From NCBI RefSeq assembly GCF_003730135.1, contig NZ_RJVO01000008.1, forward strand, positions 1 through 64,000: a stretch of DNA of 64,000 nt. The letters are read 5' to 3'. A program made the position numbers and the translations under genes. The stretch comes from Stagnimonas aquatica. Lineage in GTDB: Bacteria > Pseudomonadota > Gammaproteobacteria > Nevskiales > Nevskiaceae. Of this stretch, positions 31,629 through 41,936 are shown one piece after another. Each line of letters opens with the position of its first letter. Position 1 is the stretch's first letter. Below the pieces are notes generated by a model. The model made no database searches and was not told the origin of the DNA. It saw nothing but the letters and a program-made list of their open reading frames with translations.

Positions 31629-33079
31629 GCCTGGACCGATGCCGTGTCTTGCGCGGACCACTGCTGGCCGTGCTGGCGCTGTTCGCCGCGCCGCTACTCG
31701 CGGCGGCACCGGCGAAGCCAGCCGCCGCCAAGCCGGCGCTGGCCGCCAACGAGCAGGTGCTCGATCACGGCCGCTTCCGGCAGGTGCACGTGTTCAGCCC
31801 GGCCGGCAGTCCGAAGAGCTTCGCGCTGCTGCTGTCCGGCGACGGCGGCTGGCAGCCGGCGATGAGCCAGCTGGCGCAGACCCTGGTCGCCGAGGGTGCG
31901 CTGGTGGCCGGTATCGACAGCGCCCAGTTCATGGCCGACCTTGAAGCCGACGGCGGTGACTGCGTGTTCCCCGACGGCGACCTGGAAAATCTTTCCCACT
32001 TCGTGCAGGCCTACGCCAAGGCGCCCGGCTACCGGCCGCCGGTGCTGGTCGGCTACTCAGCCGGCGCCACACTGGGTTACGCCACCCTGGCGCAGGCGCC
32101 GGCCAACACCTTCGCCGCCGGCCTGATGCTGGGTTTCTGCCCCGATCTGGAACTGAAGAAGGCGGTCTGCCCGGGCGAGGGCCTGGGATTCACCCGCCGC
32201 AAGGACGGCAAGGGCGTGGACTTTCTGCCCGCGCCGAAGCTGGCGACGCCGCTGTTGAACCTGCTCGGCAGCGCCGACCCGGTCTGCGACGCGCCGGCCA
32301 CCGGCCAGTTCATCGCCCAGATTCCGGCCGCCCGCCAGGTGCTGCTGGCCGGCGTCGGCCACGACTACGCCGCCAGTCCGCGCGCCCGCGCCGCCCTGGT
32401 CGCCGCCTATCGCCGGCTGGCCCTGCGCCAGGGCAGCGTCGCCGCCGCACCGGCCGATCTCGGCGAGCTGCCGGTGATCGAGGAACCCTCGGCCAGCGGC
32501 AAGGACAACCCGCGCTTCGCGGTGCTGTGGAGCGGGGACGGCGGCTGGGCCGGCCTCGACAAGGAGGTGTCGGCGGCGCTGCAGGCACAGGGCATCTCGG
32601 TGGTCGGCGTCGATTCGCTGCGCTACTTCTGGACCGCCCGCACGCCGGCCGGCATCGCCGCCGACGTCGACAAGATCATCCGTCACTACCTGGCGGCCTG
32701 GAACAAGCGCGAGGTGATCCTGATCGGCTACTCGCAGGGCGCCGACGTGCTGCCGTTCGCGGTCAACGGCCTGCCGGCGGACACCCGCGCCAAGGTGCTG
32801 CTGGCGGCCGGCATGGGCCTGTCCGACCACGCGGTGTTCGAGTTCCAGCTCAGCAACTGGGTGGCCGACAACAACAACGGCCCGGAGACCCTGCCGGAAG
32901 TGCGGCGGATGCGCGGCGTGCGCTTCCTGTGCATCTACGGCGCCGAGGAGGACGACAGCATCTGCCCGCAGTTGCAGGGCTCCAGCGCCCTGGTCGCCAA
33001 GCTGCCGGGCGGGCATCACTTCGACGGCGACTACGACAAGCTGGCGGCGACCATCCTGGGAGCGCTACCGGCGCCGTGA
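31625..33079 (+). CDS. acvB: AcvB/VirJ-family periplasmic protein, probable lysyl-phosphatidylglycerol hydrolase
   Basis: The 484-residue exported protein has a signal peptide (1-27, ending LAAA) and two alpha/beta-hydrolase-like VirJ units: the first (about 45-270) with LLSGDGGW and nucleophile elbow GYSAGA, the second (about 295-480) with LWSGDGGW and GYSQGA, ending in a GGHHFDGD segment carrying the likely catalytic His. The Agrobacterium homologue AcvB hydrolyses lysyl-PG in the periplasm and is co-transcribed with the MprF-type gene. The ATGA overlap with mprF supports one unit. Both units keep the Ser, so which one is active is open. Confidence 0.88.
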   Translation: MSLDRCRVLRGPLLAVLALFAAPLLAAAPAKPAAAKPALAANEQVLDHGRFRQVHVFSPAGSPKSFALLLSGDGGWQPAMSQLAQTLVAEGALVAGIDSAQFMADLEADGGDCVFPDGDLENLSHFVQAYAKAPGYRPPVLVGYSAGATLGYATLAQAPANTFAAGLMLGFCPDLELKKAVCPGEGLGFTRRKDGKGVDFLPAPKLATPLLNLLGSADPVCDAPATGQFIAQIPAARQVLLAGVGHDYAASPRARAALVAAYRRLALRQGSVAAAPADLGELPVIEEPSASGKDNPRFAVLWSGDGGWAGLDKEVSAALQAQGISVVGVDSLRYFWTARTPAGIAADVDKIIRHYLAAWNKREVILIGYSQGADVLPFAVNGLPADTRAKVLLAAGMGLSDHAVFEFQLSNWVADNNNGPETLPEVRRMRGVRFLCIYGAEEDDSICPQLQGSSALVAKLPGGHHFDGDYDKLAATILGALPAP

Positions 33080-33112
33080 AGGCAGCCCGCGACCTGGGCC
33101 GCGCTCCCCAGT

Positions 33113-33895
33113 TCAGAGCGCCCGCGCTGCCGGCATCGCGCCCAGCACCTTGCCGGTGGGCAGGCCAGTGGGCGAGCCGCCCTTGGGCTCTTCGCTGACG
33201 GCCAGGGTGATGGTCATCGCGCTCAGCTCGGAGCGCGGCATCTCCGGTAGTGGCAGCTCCAGCGGCACGCCAGCGGCGGTGGGCAGCAGGCCCAGGGCGT
33301 GCGGATTGCCCTGGCTGTCGAGCATCCACAGTTCCAGATCGCGCTGGGCGACATCGACCGGCAGGCTGCCCGGGGCGATGGTGATGCGCATCAGCTTCTT
33401 GTCCGGGTGCAGCGACACCGCCCAGCGCGCCTCGCTGCCATCGAAGTGGATGGTGGCGACGTAGGGCATCGGCTGGTTCTGGCTGACTTCCAGCAGCGCC
33501 AGCAGGCTGCTGGTGCGGGCCTGCTCGCGCCAGAGAGCAACCCCCAGCAGCACGGTGACCACCGTCGCCACCAGCGCCCAGCTGCGGTACAGGCCGATCG
33601 GCTCGCGGGCAGCCGGCGCGGCGCTGCTCCGCTTCGGAGCGATCAGCGGCCGCAGCTTGTTCTGGTCCTTGAGCAGCTCCTGCGAGATCGAGGCCCAGAC
33701 CCGCTCGCGTGGTTGCACCGGCTTGAGGCTGGCGGGGATCTCGGCAAAGCGCTCGTTCCAGAACCGCACCTCCTCGCGCAGTTCCGGCTGGCGGGCGATC
33801 AGCCGCTCGAACCGGCGGCGGGCGCGTCCGCTGAGCAGGCCCAGCACATATTCGGCGGCGAGCTGGGAGCGGAGTTCGGGGTTGCGGTAGTGCAT
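33113..33895 (-). CDS. Anti-sigma factor, RskA family
   Basis: The 260-residue membrane protein has an N-terminal zinc-less anti-sigma domain (about 8-60, AAEYVLGLLSGRARRRFERL), a single membrane span (about 100-122) and a periplasmic RskA domain (about 135-255, with LELWMLDSQGNPHALGLL and ITLAVSEEPKGGSPTG). It would hold the ECF sigma factor encoded just upstream until a periplasmic signal releases it. Five bases separate the sigma stop from this ATG. It is convergent with acvB. Confidence 0.92.
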   Translation of the reverse strand: MHYRNPELRSQLAAEYVLGLLSGRARRRFERLIARQPELREEVRFWNERFAEIPASLKPVQPRERVWASISQELLKDQNKLRPLIAPKRSSAAPAAREPIGLYRSWALVATVVTVLLGVALWREQARTSSLLALLEVSQNQPMPYVATIHFDGSEARWAVSLHPDKKLMRITIAPGSLPVDVAQRDLELWMLDSQGNPHALGLLPTAAGVPLELPLPEMPRSELSAMTITLAVSEEPKGGSPTGLPTGKVLGAMPAARAL

Positions 33896-33900
33896 TGCGA

Positions 33901-34467
33901 TCAACCCTCCAGGCAGCTGCGCAGCTTGGCCAGGCCGCGCCGCACCCAGCTCTTGACCGTGCCCAGTGGCGCGCCCAGCGCGCTCGCCAGCTCGGGATGC
34001 GTATAGCCCTCGTAGTAGGCCAGCATCACGCTCTTGCGCTCCGGTTCCAGCAGGCCCTTCATGCAGCGCTCCAACTGCCCGAAGCCCTCGCTTTCCACCG
34101 CGCGGGCCTCCGGGTTCTCGGTGTCGTCGGCGACATCCAGGGTGATGGTCGCGCCGTCCTCGTCCTCGCCCAGATCCAGACTGTCCTCCGGTCGCTGGGC
34201 GCGCAGCATGTCGAGCGCGCGGTGACGGGCGATGGTGTACAGCCAAGTGGCGGGCGAACCCTTGTCGGGGGAATAGGACTCGGATTTGCGCCAGACCTTC
34301 AGCAGACAGTCCTGCAACGCCTCTTCAGCCCAATCCCGACGTTTGAGCATACGCAGCAGCAGGGCGAACAGATGCGAGCTGCTGGCTTGATAGAGGTCGC
34401 TGAAGGCGCGCGCGTCACCGCCGGCGGTGGCCAGGATCAGGGCTTCGAGTCGGGCGGCGTCTTGCAT
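33901..34467 (-). CDS. ECF RNA polymerase sigma factor (SigK-like)
   Basis: The 188-residue sigma-70 family protein has region 2 (about 20-85, LRMLKRRDWAEEALQDCLLKVW and TWLYTIARHRALDMLR) and region 4 (about 130-185, LAYYEGYTHPELASALGAPLGTVKSWVRRGL). Partner of the RskA-type anti-sigma gene downstream. Its start overlaps the 3' end of the desaturase gene by 31 bases, so all three genes are read together. The regulon is unknown; the own promoter is the usual first target. Confidence 0.93.
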   Translation of the reverse strand: MQDAARLEALILATAGGDARAFSDLYQASSSHLFALLLRMLKRRDWAEEALQDCLLKVWRKSESYSPDKGSPATWLYTIARHRALDMLRAQRPEDSLDLGEDEDGATITLDVADDTENPEARAVESEGFGQLERCMKGLLEPERKSVMLAYYEGYTHPELASALGAPLGTVKSWVRRGLAKLRSCLEG

Positions 34468-35276
34468 TGGCCGAGCATGGTATCGGAAGCCGGCGGGGCC
34501 GGGTCAGGGCGCAAGGGTTGCCGGAGCAGTTCCGCGAGCCCGGCCGGCCGTTCCGGCCCGGAGTCCAGGCCGATCCGCAGGGTCGCCTCGCCGCCCAGGG
34601 GCGCGGCCTGGTAGCTGCCGAACAGGCGGTCCCACCAGGGCGAGAAGAAGCCGAAATTGCGGTCCTGCTCCTGGCGCCGCTGCGAGTGGTGGATGCGGTG
34701 CATGCCCGGGGTCACCAGCAGTCGTCGCAGCCGCCGCTCTGCCTTTCCGGAGAGCCTGAGATTGGCATGACTGAACAGGGCGCCGAGGTTGAGTGCCAGC
34801 ACGAAGGCCAGCACCGCCGCCAGCGGCGCGCCCAGCAGCACCGTCACCGCCGCCTTGTAGAGCGCCGACACCAGCGCCTCGGCGGGGTGGAAGCGCAGGC
34901 CGCTGGTGACGTCCAGCGCCGGATCGGCGTGATGCACCCGGTGCAGGCGCCAGAGCAGCGGCCAGTGATGCATGGCGCGGTGCTGGGCGTAGACCGCAGC
35001 GTCCATGGCCAGGAAGGCCAGCGGCAACGCCAGCCAGTCCGGCAACGCCAGCCAGTGCAGCAGGCCGAGCCGGTGACGGGCCGCCCAGTGCGCGGCAAAC
35101 AGCGCCGACAACGCCGGCAGCAGGGCCAGCAGCCCGGCGTTCAGGCTGGCCAGCCCGAGATTGGGCCACCAGCGCCCGCGTGGCAGTGCGCGGAACGGCC
35201 AGCGGCGTTCGGCCAGCAGCAACAGGCCCAGGCAGAGCAGGGCAGCCAGCAGGCGCGGTAGGGCGGCATCGATCAT
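34437..35276 (-). CDS. Sterol desaturase / fatty acid hydroxylase superfamily membrane protein
   Basis: The 279-residue membrane protein has three His clusters that bind a di-iron centre: HRAMHH (about residue 98), HRVHHAD (about 112) and HRIHHS (about 197), with four to five membrane spans. Members use O2 to hydroxylate or desaturate lipids or carotenoid-like chains; the substrate is not evident. It is first in the desaturase-sigma-anti-sigma run, which suggests the sigma factor may respond to membrane or oxidative conditions. Confidence 0.88.
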   Translation of the reverse strand: MIDAALPRLLAALLCLGLLLLAERRWPFRALPRGRWWPNLGLASLNAGLLALLPALSALFAAHWAARHRLGLLHWLALPDWLALPLAFLAMDAAVYAQHRAMHHWPLLWRLHRVHHADPALDVTSGLRFHPAEALVSALYKAAVTVLLGAPLAAVLAFVLALNLGALFSHANLRLSGKAERRLRRLLVTPGMHRIHHSQRRQEQDRNFGFFSPWWDRLFGSYQAAPLGGEATLRIGLDSGPERPAGLAELLRQPLRPDPAPPASDTMLGQCKTPPDSKP

Positions 35277-35332
35277 CGGCTGACGCTACTCGCGGCCGCG
35301 TCCGGCCGCCAGCACCCGCGAGGCAAGCGCAG

Positions 35333-37477
35333 CTAGACCAGACCCATCGCCGGATCGCTGATCGAGTGCCGGCCGGTTTCCACCCGGCCCGCGAAGCGAC
35401 GCAGGAAGCCGTTGTCGGCGCTGACCGTGAAGTCGTACCAGCCGCCCACCGCCTTCAGCACCCAATGCCGCTCGGCGCTGGTGCCGGCCGGGACTTCGAC
35501 CGTCTCCGGTTCGGCGCTGAAGTAGGCGTTGGCCGCCAAGCGGTAGCTGACCGTCGCCGCGCCCGGATTGTGCAGCTTCACGTAGACATCGCCGTTGGCG
35601 CTGTCGTAGCAGACGTCGATCTCCGGCGCGCCGCCGGTCGGCAGGTTCAAGGTGCTGCCCTGGAAGTGACGGTGGAAGCCGTTCGGCCCCAGCACCCAGA
35701 GGTCGTAGCTGCCGAGCGCCAGCCAGCTGCCGGTCAGCGATTTTCCGGCTTCCACCGCGTAGCGGCGCGGCGTCGCCAGCAGATTGGTCCGGTCGTAGAC
35801 ATGGAACACCGCGCCCTGGCTGCCGGTGTTGTCGAAGCGCAGCTCGACCGTGCCAGTGCTGACGCGGGCCGTTACGAACAGTTCGTAGGGCAGGGCGCGC
35901 GAGGGCCGCGCACCCGGCTCCTGCACCGGCGGCGTGCTGGCCTCGTTGCTGATCTGGGCGAGCTGCTCCTGCGCCGCGCGCAGGGCATCGGCCTCGGCCT
36001 TGCCGATCTCCGGCAGCGGCGGGAAGGGCTCGTTGTTGGGATTGGCGAAGTTGAAGGCGCTGGTGAGGTCGCCGCAGATGGCGCGGCGGTAGGCGCTGAT
36101 GTTGGGCTCCATCACGCCGAAGCGCTGCTCCAGAAACTGGATCACCGAGGTGTGATCGAACACCTGCGAGCAAACCCAGCCGCCACGGCTCCAGGGCGAT
36201 ACCACGTAGCAGGGCACGCGGATGCCGGGGCCGTAGACCCAGTTGGCGTCGTAGAGATAGCCGATGCCGCGACGCTCGCTGCTGTCGTCCATCGTCGAAC
36301 CGCCAATCGGCTGACCGTCGAGGCCGATGGAGGGCGCGCAGGGCGGCGGTACATGGTCGAACATGCCGTCGTTCTCGTCGAAATTGACGATCAGCACGGT
36401 CTTGCTCCACACCGCCGGATCTGCGGTGAGCGCTTCGAGCACCTGCTGGATGTAGTGGCCGCCCTGCACCGGGCTCGATGGGCCGGTGTGTTCGGAATAG
36501 GCCGCCGGCGCGACCACCCAGGAAACCTGCGGCAGCTTGCCGGCAAGTACCTCGGCGCGCAGCGAGGCCAGCAGGTCGGGGCTGTCCGGCCCGCCGTCCG
36601 GCATCGTGTTCGAGCAGCCCTTGAGCAGCGGATATTGCGTGTCCAGCGCCGGGTCGTAGGCCGGGAAATACGTGCTGCCGTCCGGGTTGCTGCGCGAGCC
36701 GTCGGCATTGTTGCCGGCCGCCTCGTTCTGCAGGCGGTAGTTGACGAAGCCGTGCAGGGAGTTGTCGGTGAAGTTGTCGGGCAGGAACTGGTAGACCTTC
36801 CAGCTCACCCCGGCTTCCTGCAGGCGCTCGGGGTAGGTGGTCCAGCCATAGCCTTCGCTGGATGGCCCCAGCGCGTCGTACTGGTTGCTGGTCACCGGCC
36901 CGCCGTGTTCGCCGGCCGGATCGTTCATGCCGGTCCACAGGAACAAGCGGTTGGGGTTGGTGCTGGTCAGCATCGCGCAGTGGTAGTGGTCGCAGAGCGT
37001 GAAGGCATTGGCCAGGGCGAACTGGAACGGCAGCTCGGCCTCCTGGTAATAGCTCATCGACTGCGCTTCCTTGATCGCCGGCCACAGGCCGGTACGCCCG
37101 TCGTTCCAGGCGAAGTGGCCGTCCTCCCAGCCGTGCGGCGTGCCGCTGACGCGCTGGGCGTTGCCCTTGCTGGAGTCGAGGTAGTAGGGCAGCACTTCCT
37201 TGAGCTGGCTGTCGCGCTGATACCAGACCGGCTTGCCGCCTGCGAGCGGGATCGGAAAGCGATCACCAAAGCCACGCACGCCCTTCAGGGTGCCGAAGTA
37301 GTGGTCGAAGCTGCGGTTTTCCTGCATCAGGATCACCACGTGCTCAACATCCTGGATCGTGCCGCTGCGGTTGTTGGCGGGGATCGCCAGGGCCTTCTGG
37401 ATCGACAGCGGCAGGGTGGCCCCCGCCGCCGCCACGCCGGCCAGGCGCAGGAACTGACGCCGGTCGAGTTCACTCAT
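35333..37477 (-). CDS. Phosphocholine-specific phospholipase C, Tat-exported
   Basis: The 714-residue enzyme has a twin-arginine signal (RRQFLRLAGVAAAG near the start), a phosphoesterase domain (about 35-430) with QENRSFDHYFGTLKG, TSTNPNRLFLWTG and VNFDENDGMFDHVPPP, and two C-terminal DUF756 repeats (about 500-600 and 610-710). Length and motifs match PlcN/PlcH of Pseudomonas, which release phosphocholine from phosphatidylcholine or sphingomyelin. The start overlaps the stop of the small lipoprotein gene by four bases. It may serve phosphate scavenging or attack on eukaryotic membranes. Confidence 0.93.
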   Translation of the reverse strand: MSELDRRQFLRLAGVAAAGATLPLSIQKALAIPANNRSGTIQDVEHVVILMQENRSFDHYFGTLKGVRGFGDRFPIPLAGGKPVWYQRDSQLKEVLPYYLDSSKGNAQRVSGTPHGWEDGHFAWNDGRTGLWPAIKEAQSMSYYQEAELPFQFALANAFTLCDHYHCAMLTSTNPNRLFLWTGMNDPAGEHGGPVTSNQYDALGPSSEGYGWTTYPERLQEAGVSWKVYQFLPDNFTDNSLHGFVNYRLQNEAAGNNADGSRSNPDGSTYFPAYDPALDTQYPLLKGCSNTMPDGGPDSPDLLASLRAEVLAGKLPQVSWVVAPAAYSEHTGPSSPVQGGHYIQQVLEALTADPAVWSKTVLIVNFDENDGMFDHVPPPCAPSIGLDGQPIGGSTMDDSSERRGIGYLYDANWVYGPGIRVPCYVVSPWSRGGWVCSQVFDHTSVIQFLEQRFGVMEPNISAYRRAICGDLTSAFNFANPNNEPFPPLPEIGKAEADALRAAQEQLAQISNEASTPPVQEPGARPSRALPYELFVTARVSTGTVELRFDNTGSQGAVFHVYDRTNLLATPRRYAVEAGKSLTGSWLALGSYDLWVLGPNGFHRHFQGSTLNLPTGGAPEIDVCYDSANGDVYVKLHNPGAATVSYRLAANAYFSAEPETVEVPAGTSAERHWVLKAVGGWYDFTVSADNGFLRRFAGRVETGRHSISDPAMGLV

Positions 37478-37698
37478 GACGGGCTCCCGGTCGTGCTCGC
37501 GCAGTCGCCGGCCTGGGCCAGCGTGGTGGCGGCGTCGGCGACGCCGGGCGCGCAGCGCATCTTCGGCGGCAGCGGCTGGTCGGGATCGGTGGGCGGATTG
37601 CCCGGTGCTTCGCCGAGGCTGGGGGGCTGGCTTTCGCCGCAGGCGGCGAGCAGGGCGGCCAGGCTCAGCAGGCCGGCGCGCAGGGTGGTTCGGTTCAT
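37474..37698 (-). CDS. Small lipoprotein coupled to the phospholipase C gene
   Basis: The 74-residue product has lipobox LLAAC followed by GESQPP. The mature part is Pro/Asp-rich with two more Cys and ends GSPS. I recognise no family. Its stop overlaps the phospholipase ATG (ATGA), so translation is coupled; in this position it could be an export or folding helper, which is inference only. Confidence 0.65.
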   Translation of the reverse strand: MNRTTLRAGLLSLAALLAACGESQPPSLGEAPGNPPTDPDQPLPPKMRCAPGVADAATTLAQAGDCASTTGSPS

Positions 37699-37806
37699 CG
37701 GCGGGATCGTGGCGGGTGAGCTTCGAGCCGGCGAATGCTAGTGAGCACAAGCGACAGGCCGATGACGCGGCGGCAGGGTCGGTCCGGCTTAGGTGCGGCT
37801 GGCACC

Positions 37807-37812
37807 TATAAT
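37807..37812 (+). promoter_or_regulatory. Probable -10 element of the hemB promoter
   Basis: A perfect TATAAT lies 47 bases before the hemB GTG in otherwise very GC-rich DNA. No clear -35 hexamer is seen at 16-18 bases upstream. Confidence 0.45.
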
Positions 37813-37825
37813 TGCGCGCCGCTGA

Positions 37826-39735
<1,910 letters not shown>

Positions 39736-39765
39736 GTCGAAGATCGTCGGCCTGCGCGGTGCGGC

Positions 39766-40557
39766 TCAGTAGCTGAAGCGAATCCGCACCACGTCCTCGC
39801 CGCTGTGGCGGTCGATCAGGCGCAGCTGGTCGAGACGGACCTGGAGCATGGTCTGGCTGCCGGAATAGCAGTGCCGGCTCTGGGTCGCCTGCACCTCGTT
39901 GCCGTCCATGCGCTCGATGCCGCTCAGCGCCGCCAGCCGTACCTGGGTCTCGAGCCGGCCGGCCAGCGCTTTCGCCTGCTCCAGGCTGGTTTCGAAGCTC
40001 AGTTCCGAAACCGCGGGCTGAAAGCTCCAACTGGGGGTGCTGCCTGGAAGGCGGTACTGGTCGTCGACGAAATAGCGGGCGCCGCGTGGCGTTTCCACGA
40101 ACAGGCCATAGCCGCTGCGCTGCGAATACTGCCGGCAGGCGCGGCCATCGGCGGCGGTTTCTCCCCGGGCTGGTCGGCTGAGGTCGGTGGTCCAGTAGTT
40201 CCAGGGTGCGTCGGCCAGCATCGAGCCGTAGCTCAGCGAATTGCTGGTGGAAAACTCCAGCCACAAGCGGCCGTCCTGGTAGCGGAGCGGCCATAGCCCC
40301 TGGCCGGCGCCGATCCGATCCATGCCCTTGGGCGGGGCCGGTATCCGCAATTCCTGGCCGGCCTGGCGGGCCAGCAGGGCCTGCCTGCGGACGGCCTGCG
40401 ACTCCGGATCAAAGGGATCGCCACCCAGCTGTGCCAGCGCCTTCTGCAAGCCGATGGCGTAGGCATCGAGGTTGCTGGGCGGCGCGGCTTCGGTGGCCGG
40501 CGCCAAGACCAGCCCCAGCGCGAGCGCCAGGCCGAGCCGCTGCGGCGTCCGGCGCAT
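39766..40557 (-). CDS. Exported protein of unknown function
   Basis: The 263-residue product has a signal peptide (1-24, ending TEAA). The mature part contains two Cys, a Tyr/Trp-rich central region (SYGSMLADAPWNYWTTD) and a C-terminal beta-rich part (QTMLQVRLDQLRLIDRHSGEDVVRIRFSY). I recognise no domain. ATG 40557 shares its base with the stop of the 40557-41216 gene, so both are transcribed together on the minus strand. It is convergent with aroE. Confidence 0.65.
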   Translation of the reverse strand: MRRTPQRLGLALALGLVLAPATEAAPPSNLDAYAIGLQKALAQLGGDPFDPESQAVRRQALLARQAGQELRIPAPPKGMDRIGAGQGLWPLRYQDGRLWLEFSTSNSLSYGSMLADAPWNYWTTDLSRPARGETAADGRACRQYSQRSGYGLFVETPRGARYFVDDQYRLPGSTPSWSFQPAVSELSFETSLEQAKALAGRLETQVRLAALSGIERMDGNEVQATQSRHCYSGSQTMLQVRLDQLRLIDRHSGEDVVRIRFSY

Positions 40558-41216
40558 CAGTCCGCCAGCGGCAGGTGATGCACCTCGGCGCCGACGGTGT
40601 TGCGGCTGGCCAGGGCGATCATCGCTGCCGCGACCGCTTCCACGGTCACGGCGCGATACCGTTCGCGCGGGCCGGTGAGCAGGGGATTGAGCAGCGGCGC
40701 CAGTTGCATCGCCAGCCATTCCGCCGGGCGCAGATCGTCCCGGTGGGCGATCAGCAGCGAGGGCCGGAGGATGTGCAGGGTTTCAAAACCGACTTCGCGC
40801 AGCGCCTGCTCGGTGCGCGCCTTGACCCGCGAGTAGAACGAGGGTGAGCGCAGCGAGGCGCCGACCGCCGACACCACCAGGAACTTCTGCGCGCCCTGGG
40901 CCTTGGCGGCGCGGGCGACGGCCAGCACCAGGTGATAGTCGACACGCTCGAAGGCGGCCTTGCTGCCAGCTTGCTTCTGGGTGGTGCCCAGACAGCAATA
41001 GACCTCGTCGGCGGCCAGGGAGCTGCCCAGGCCGGCCAGGCTTTCGCCGTCGAAGCGCAGTTCCTCCAGCTTGGGATGCTGGAGTCCGAGCGGACGGCGG
41101 CTTAGCGCTTTGACCCGCGCATAGCGGGGATTGGCCAGCAGCTGGGCCAGCAGGGCTTGGCCGACCGCGCCGGTCGGACCGGCTACGAGGGCGGTGAGTG
41201 CGGTGTCGCGCGGCAT
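40557..41216 (-). CDS. NAD(P)H-binding short-chain reductase-like protein (atypical SDR)
   Basis: The 219-residue protein has a Rossmann nucleotide motif (GPTGAVGQALL), a YCCLGTTQKQAGSK segment, and a SFYSRVKARTEQAL stretch that places Tyr and Lys like the SDR active site, matching the atypical HTATIP2/YwnB-like branch. Substrate unknown. It is immediately upstream of the exported protein gene (stop and start share one base) and diverges from the thioesterase gene. Confidence 0.82.
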   Translation of the reverse strand: MPRDTALTALVAGPTGAVGQALLAQLLANPRYARVKALSRRPLGLQHPKLEELRFDGESLAGLGSSLAADEVYCCLGTTQKQAGSKAAFERVDYHLVLAVARAAKAQGAQKFLVVSAVGASLRSPSFYSRVKARTEQALREVGFETLHILRPSLLIAHRDDLRPAEWLAMQLAPLLNPLLTGPRERYRAVTVEAVAAAMIALASRNTVGAEVHHLPLAD

Positions 41217-41324
41217 GATTGCGGCGTCATTTCTAATGTGGGGCCGAGTTTAGCCGAGCAAATCGCGTGCCGCGTTACGATGCCGGCTCACCCACAAAAC
41301 GATCTGAACGAGGCTCGAAGCGGC

Positions 41325-41756
41325 ATGAGTATCTGGAAGTGGCAGACCACCCCCGAGCAGATGCAGCAGATGGCGACCAATTCGATGAGCGGACACATCG
41401 GGCTCAAGGTCACTGAAATCGGCCCGGACTACGTACGCGGCACCATGCCGGTGGACCAGCGCACCAAGCAGCCCTACGGACGCCTGCACGGCGGCGCCAA
41501 CGTGGTGCTGGCCGAAGAGTTGGGCAGCTTCGGCGCCAACATGTGCCTGGACCCGAACGAGGCCTTCGCGGTCGGCCTGGAGATCAACGCCAACCATCTG
41601 CGCGGCGTTACCAGCGGCACGGTGACCGGCACGGCGCGGCCGGTGCACCTTGGCCGCAGCACCCAGGTCTGGGAGATCCGCATCGAGACCGAGGCCGGGG
41701 AACTGGCCTGCATCTCGCGTTTGACCGTCGCGGTGGTGAGCAAGACCAAGGTCTAG
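41325..41756 (+). CDS. Hotdog-fold thioesterase (PaaI/YdiI-like)
   Basis: The 143-residue protein has the single hotdog domain with the motif GRLHGGANVVLAEELGS, whose Glu is the likely catalytic residue, and the NANHLRG and RPVHLGRSTQVWEI strands of the 4HBT family. It hydrolyses acyl-CoA or aryl-CoA thioesters; the YdiI/MenI group acts on 1,4-dihydroxy-2-naphthoyl-CoA and similar substrates. ATG 41325 fits family length. It is alone on the plus strand. Confidence 0.88.
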   Translation: MSIWKWQTTPEQMQQMATNSMSGHIGLKVTEIGPDYVRGTMPVDQRTKQPYGRLHGGANVVLAEELGSFGANMCLDPNEAFAVGLEINANHLRGVTSGTVTGTARPVHLGRSTQVWEIRIETEAGELACISRLTVAVVSKTKV

Positions 41757-41936
41757 GCCCGGCCGGCTCGCAGCAGGCAGAGTTTTTGCGGGTCGCCGGC
41801 TTCCGGTTTGTATGTCGCCGCAAGGCGTTCTACTCTCGGACCACACAAGGGTGGCGGTCGTCATCGACTTGGACGGCCGATTTCGCAATCAGTGCCAGGC
41901 AGCGCCGGACGTGCTGCCATCAGCAGGGAGACATGA

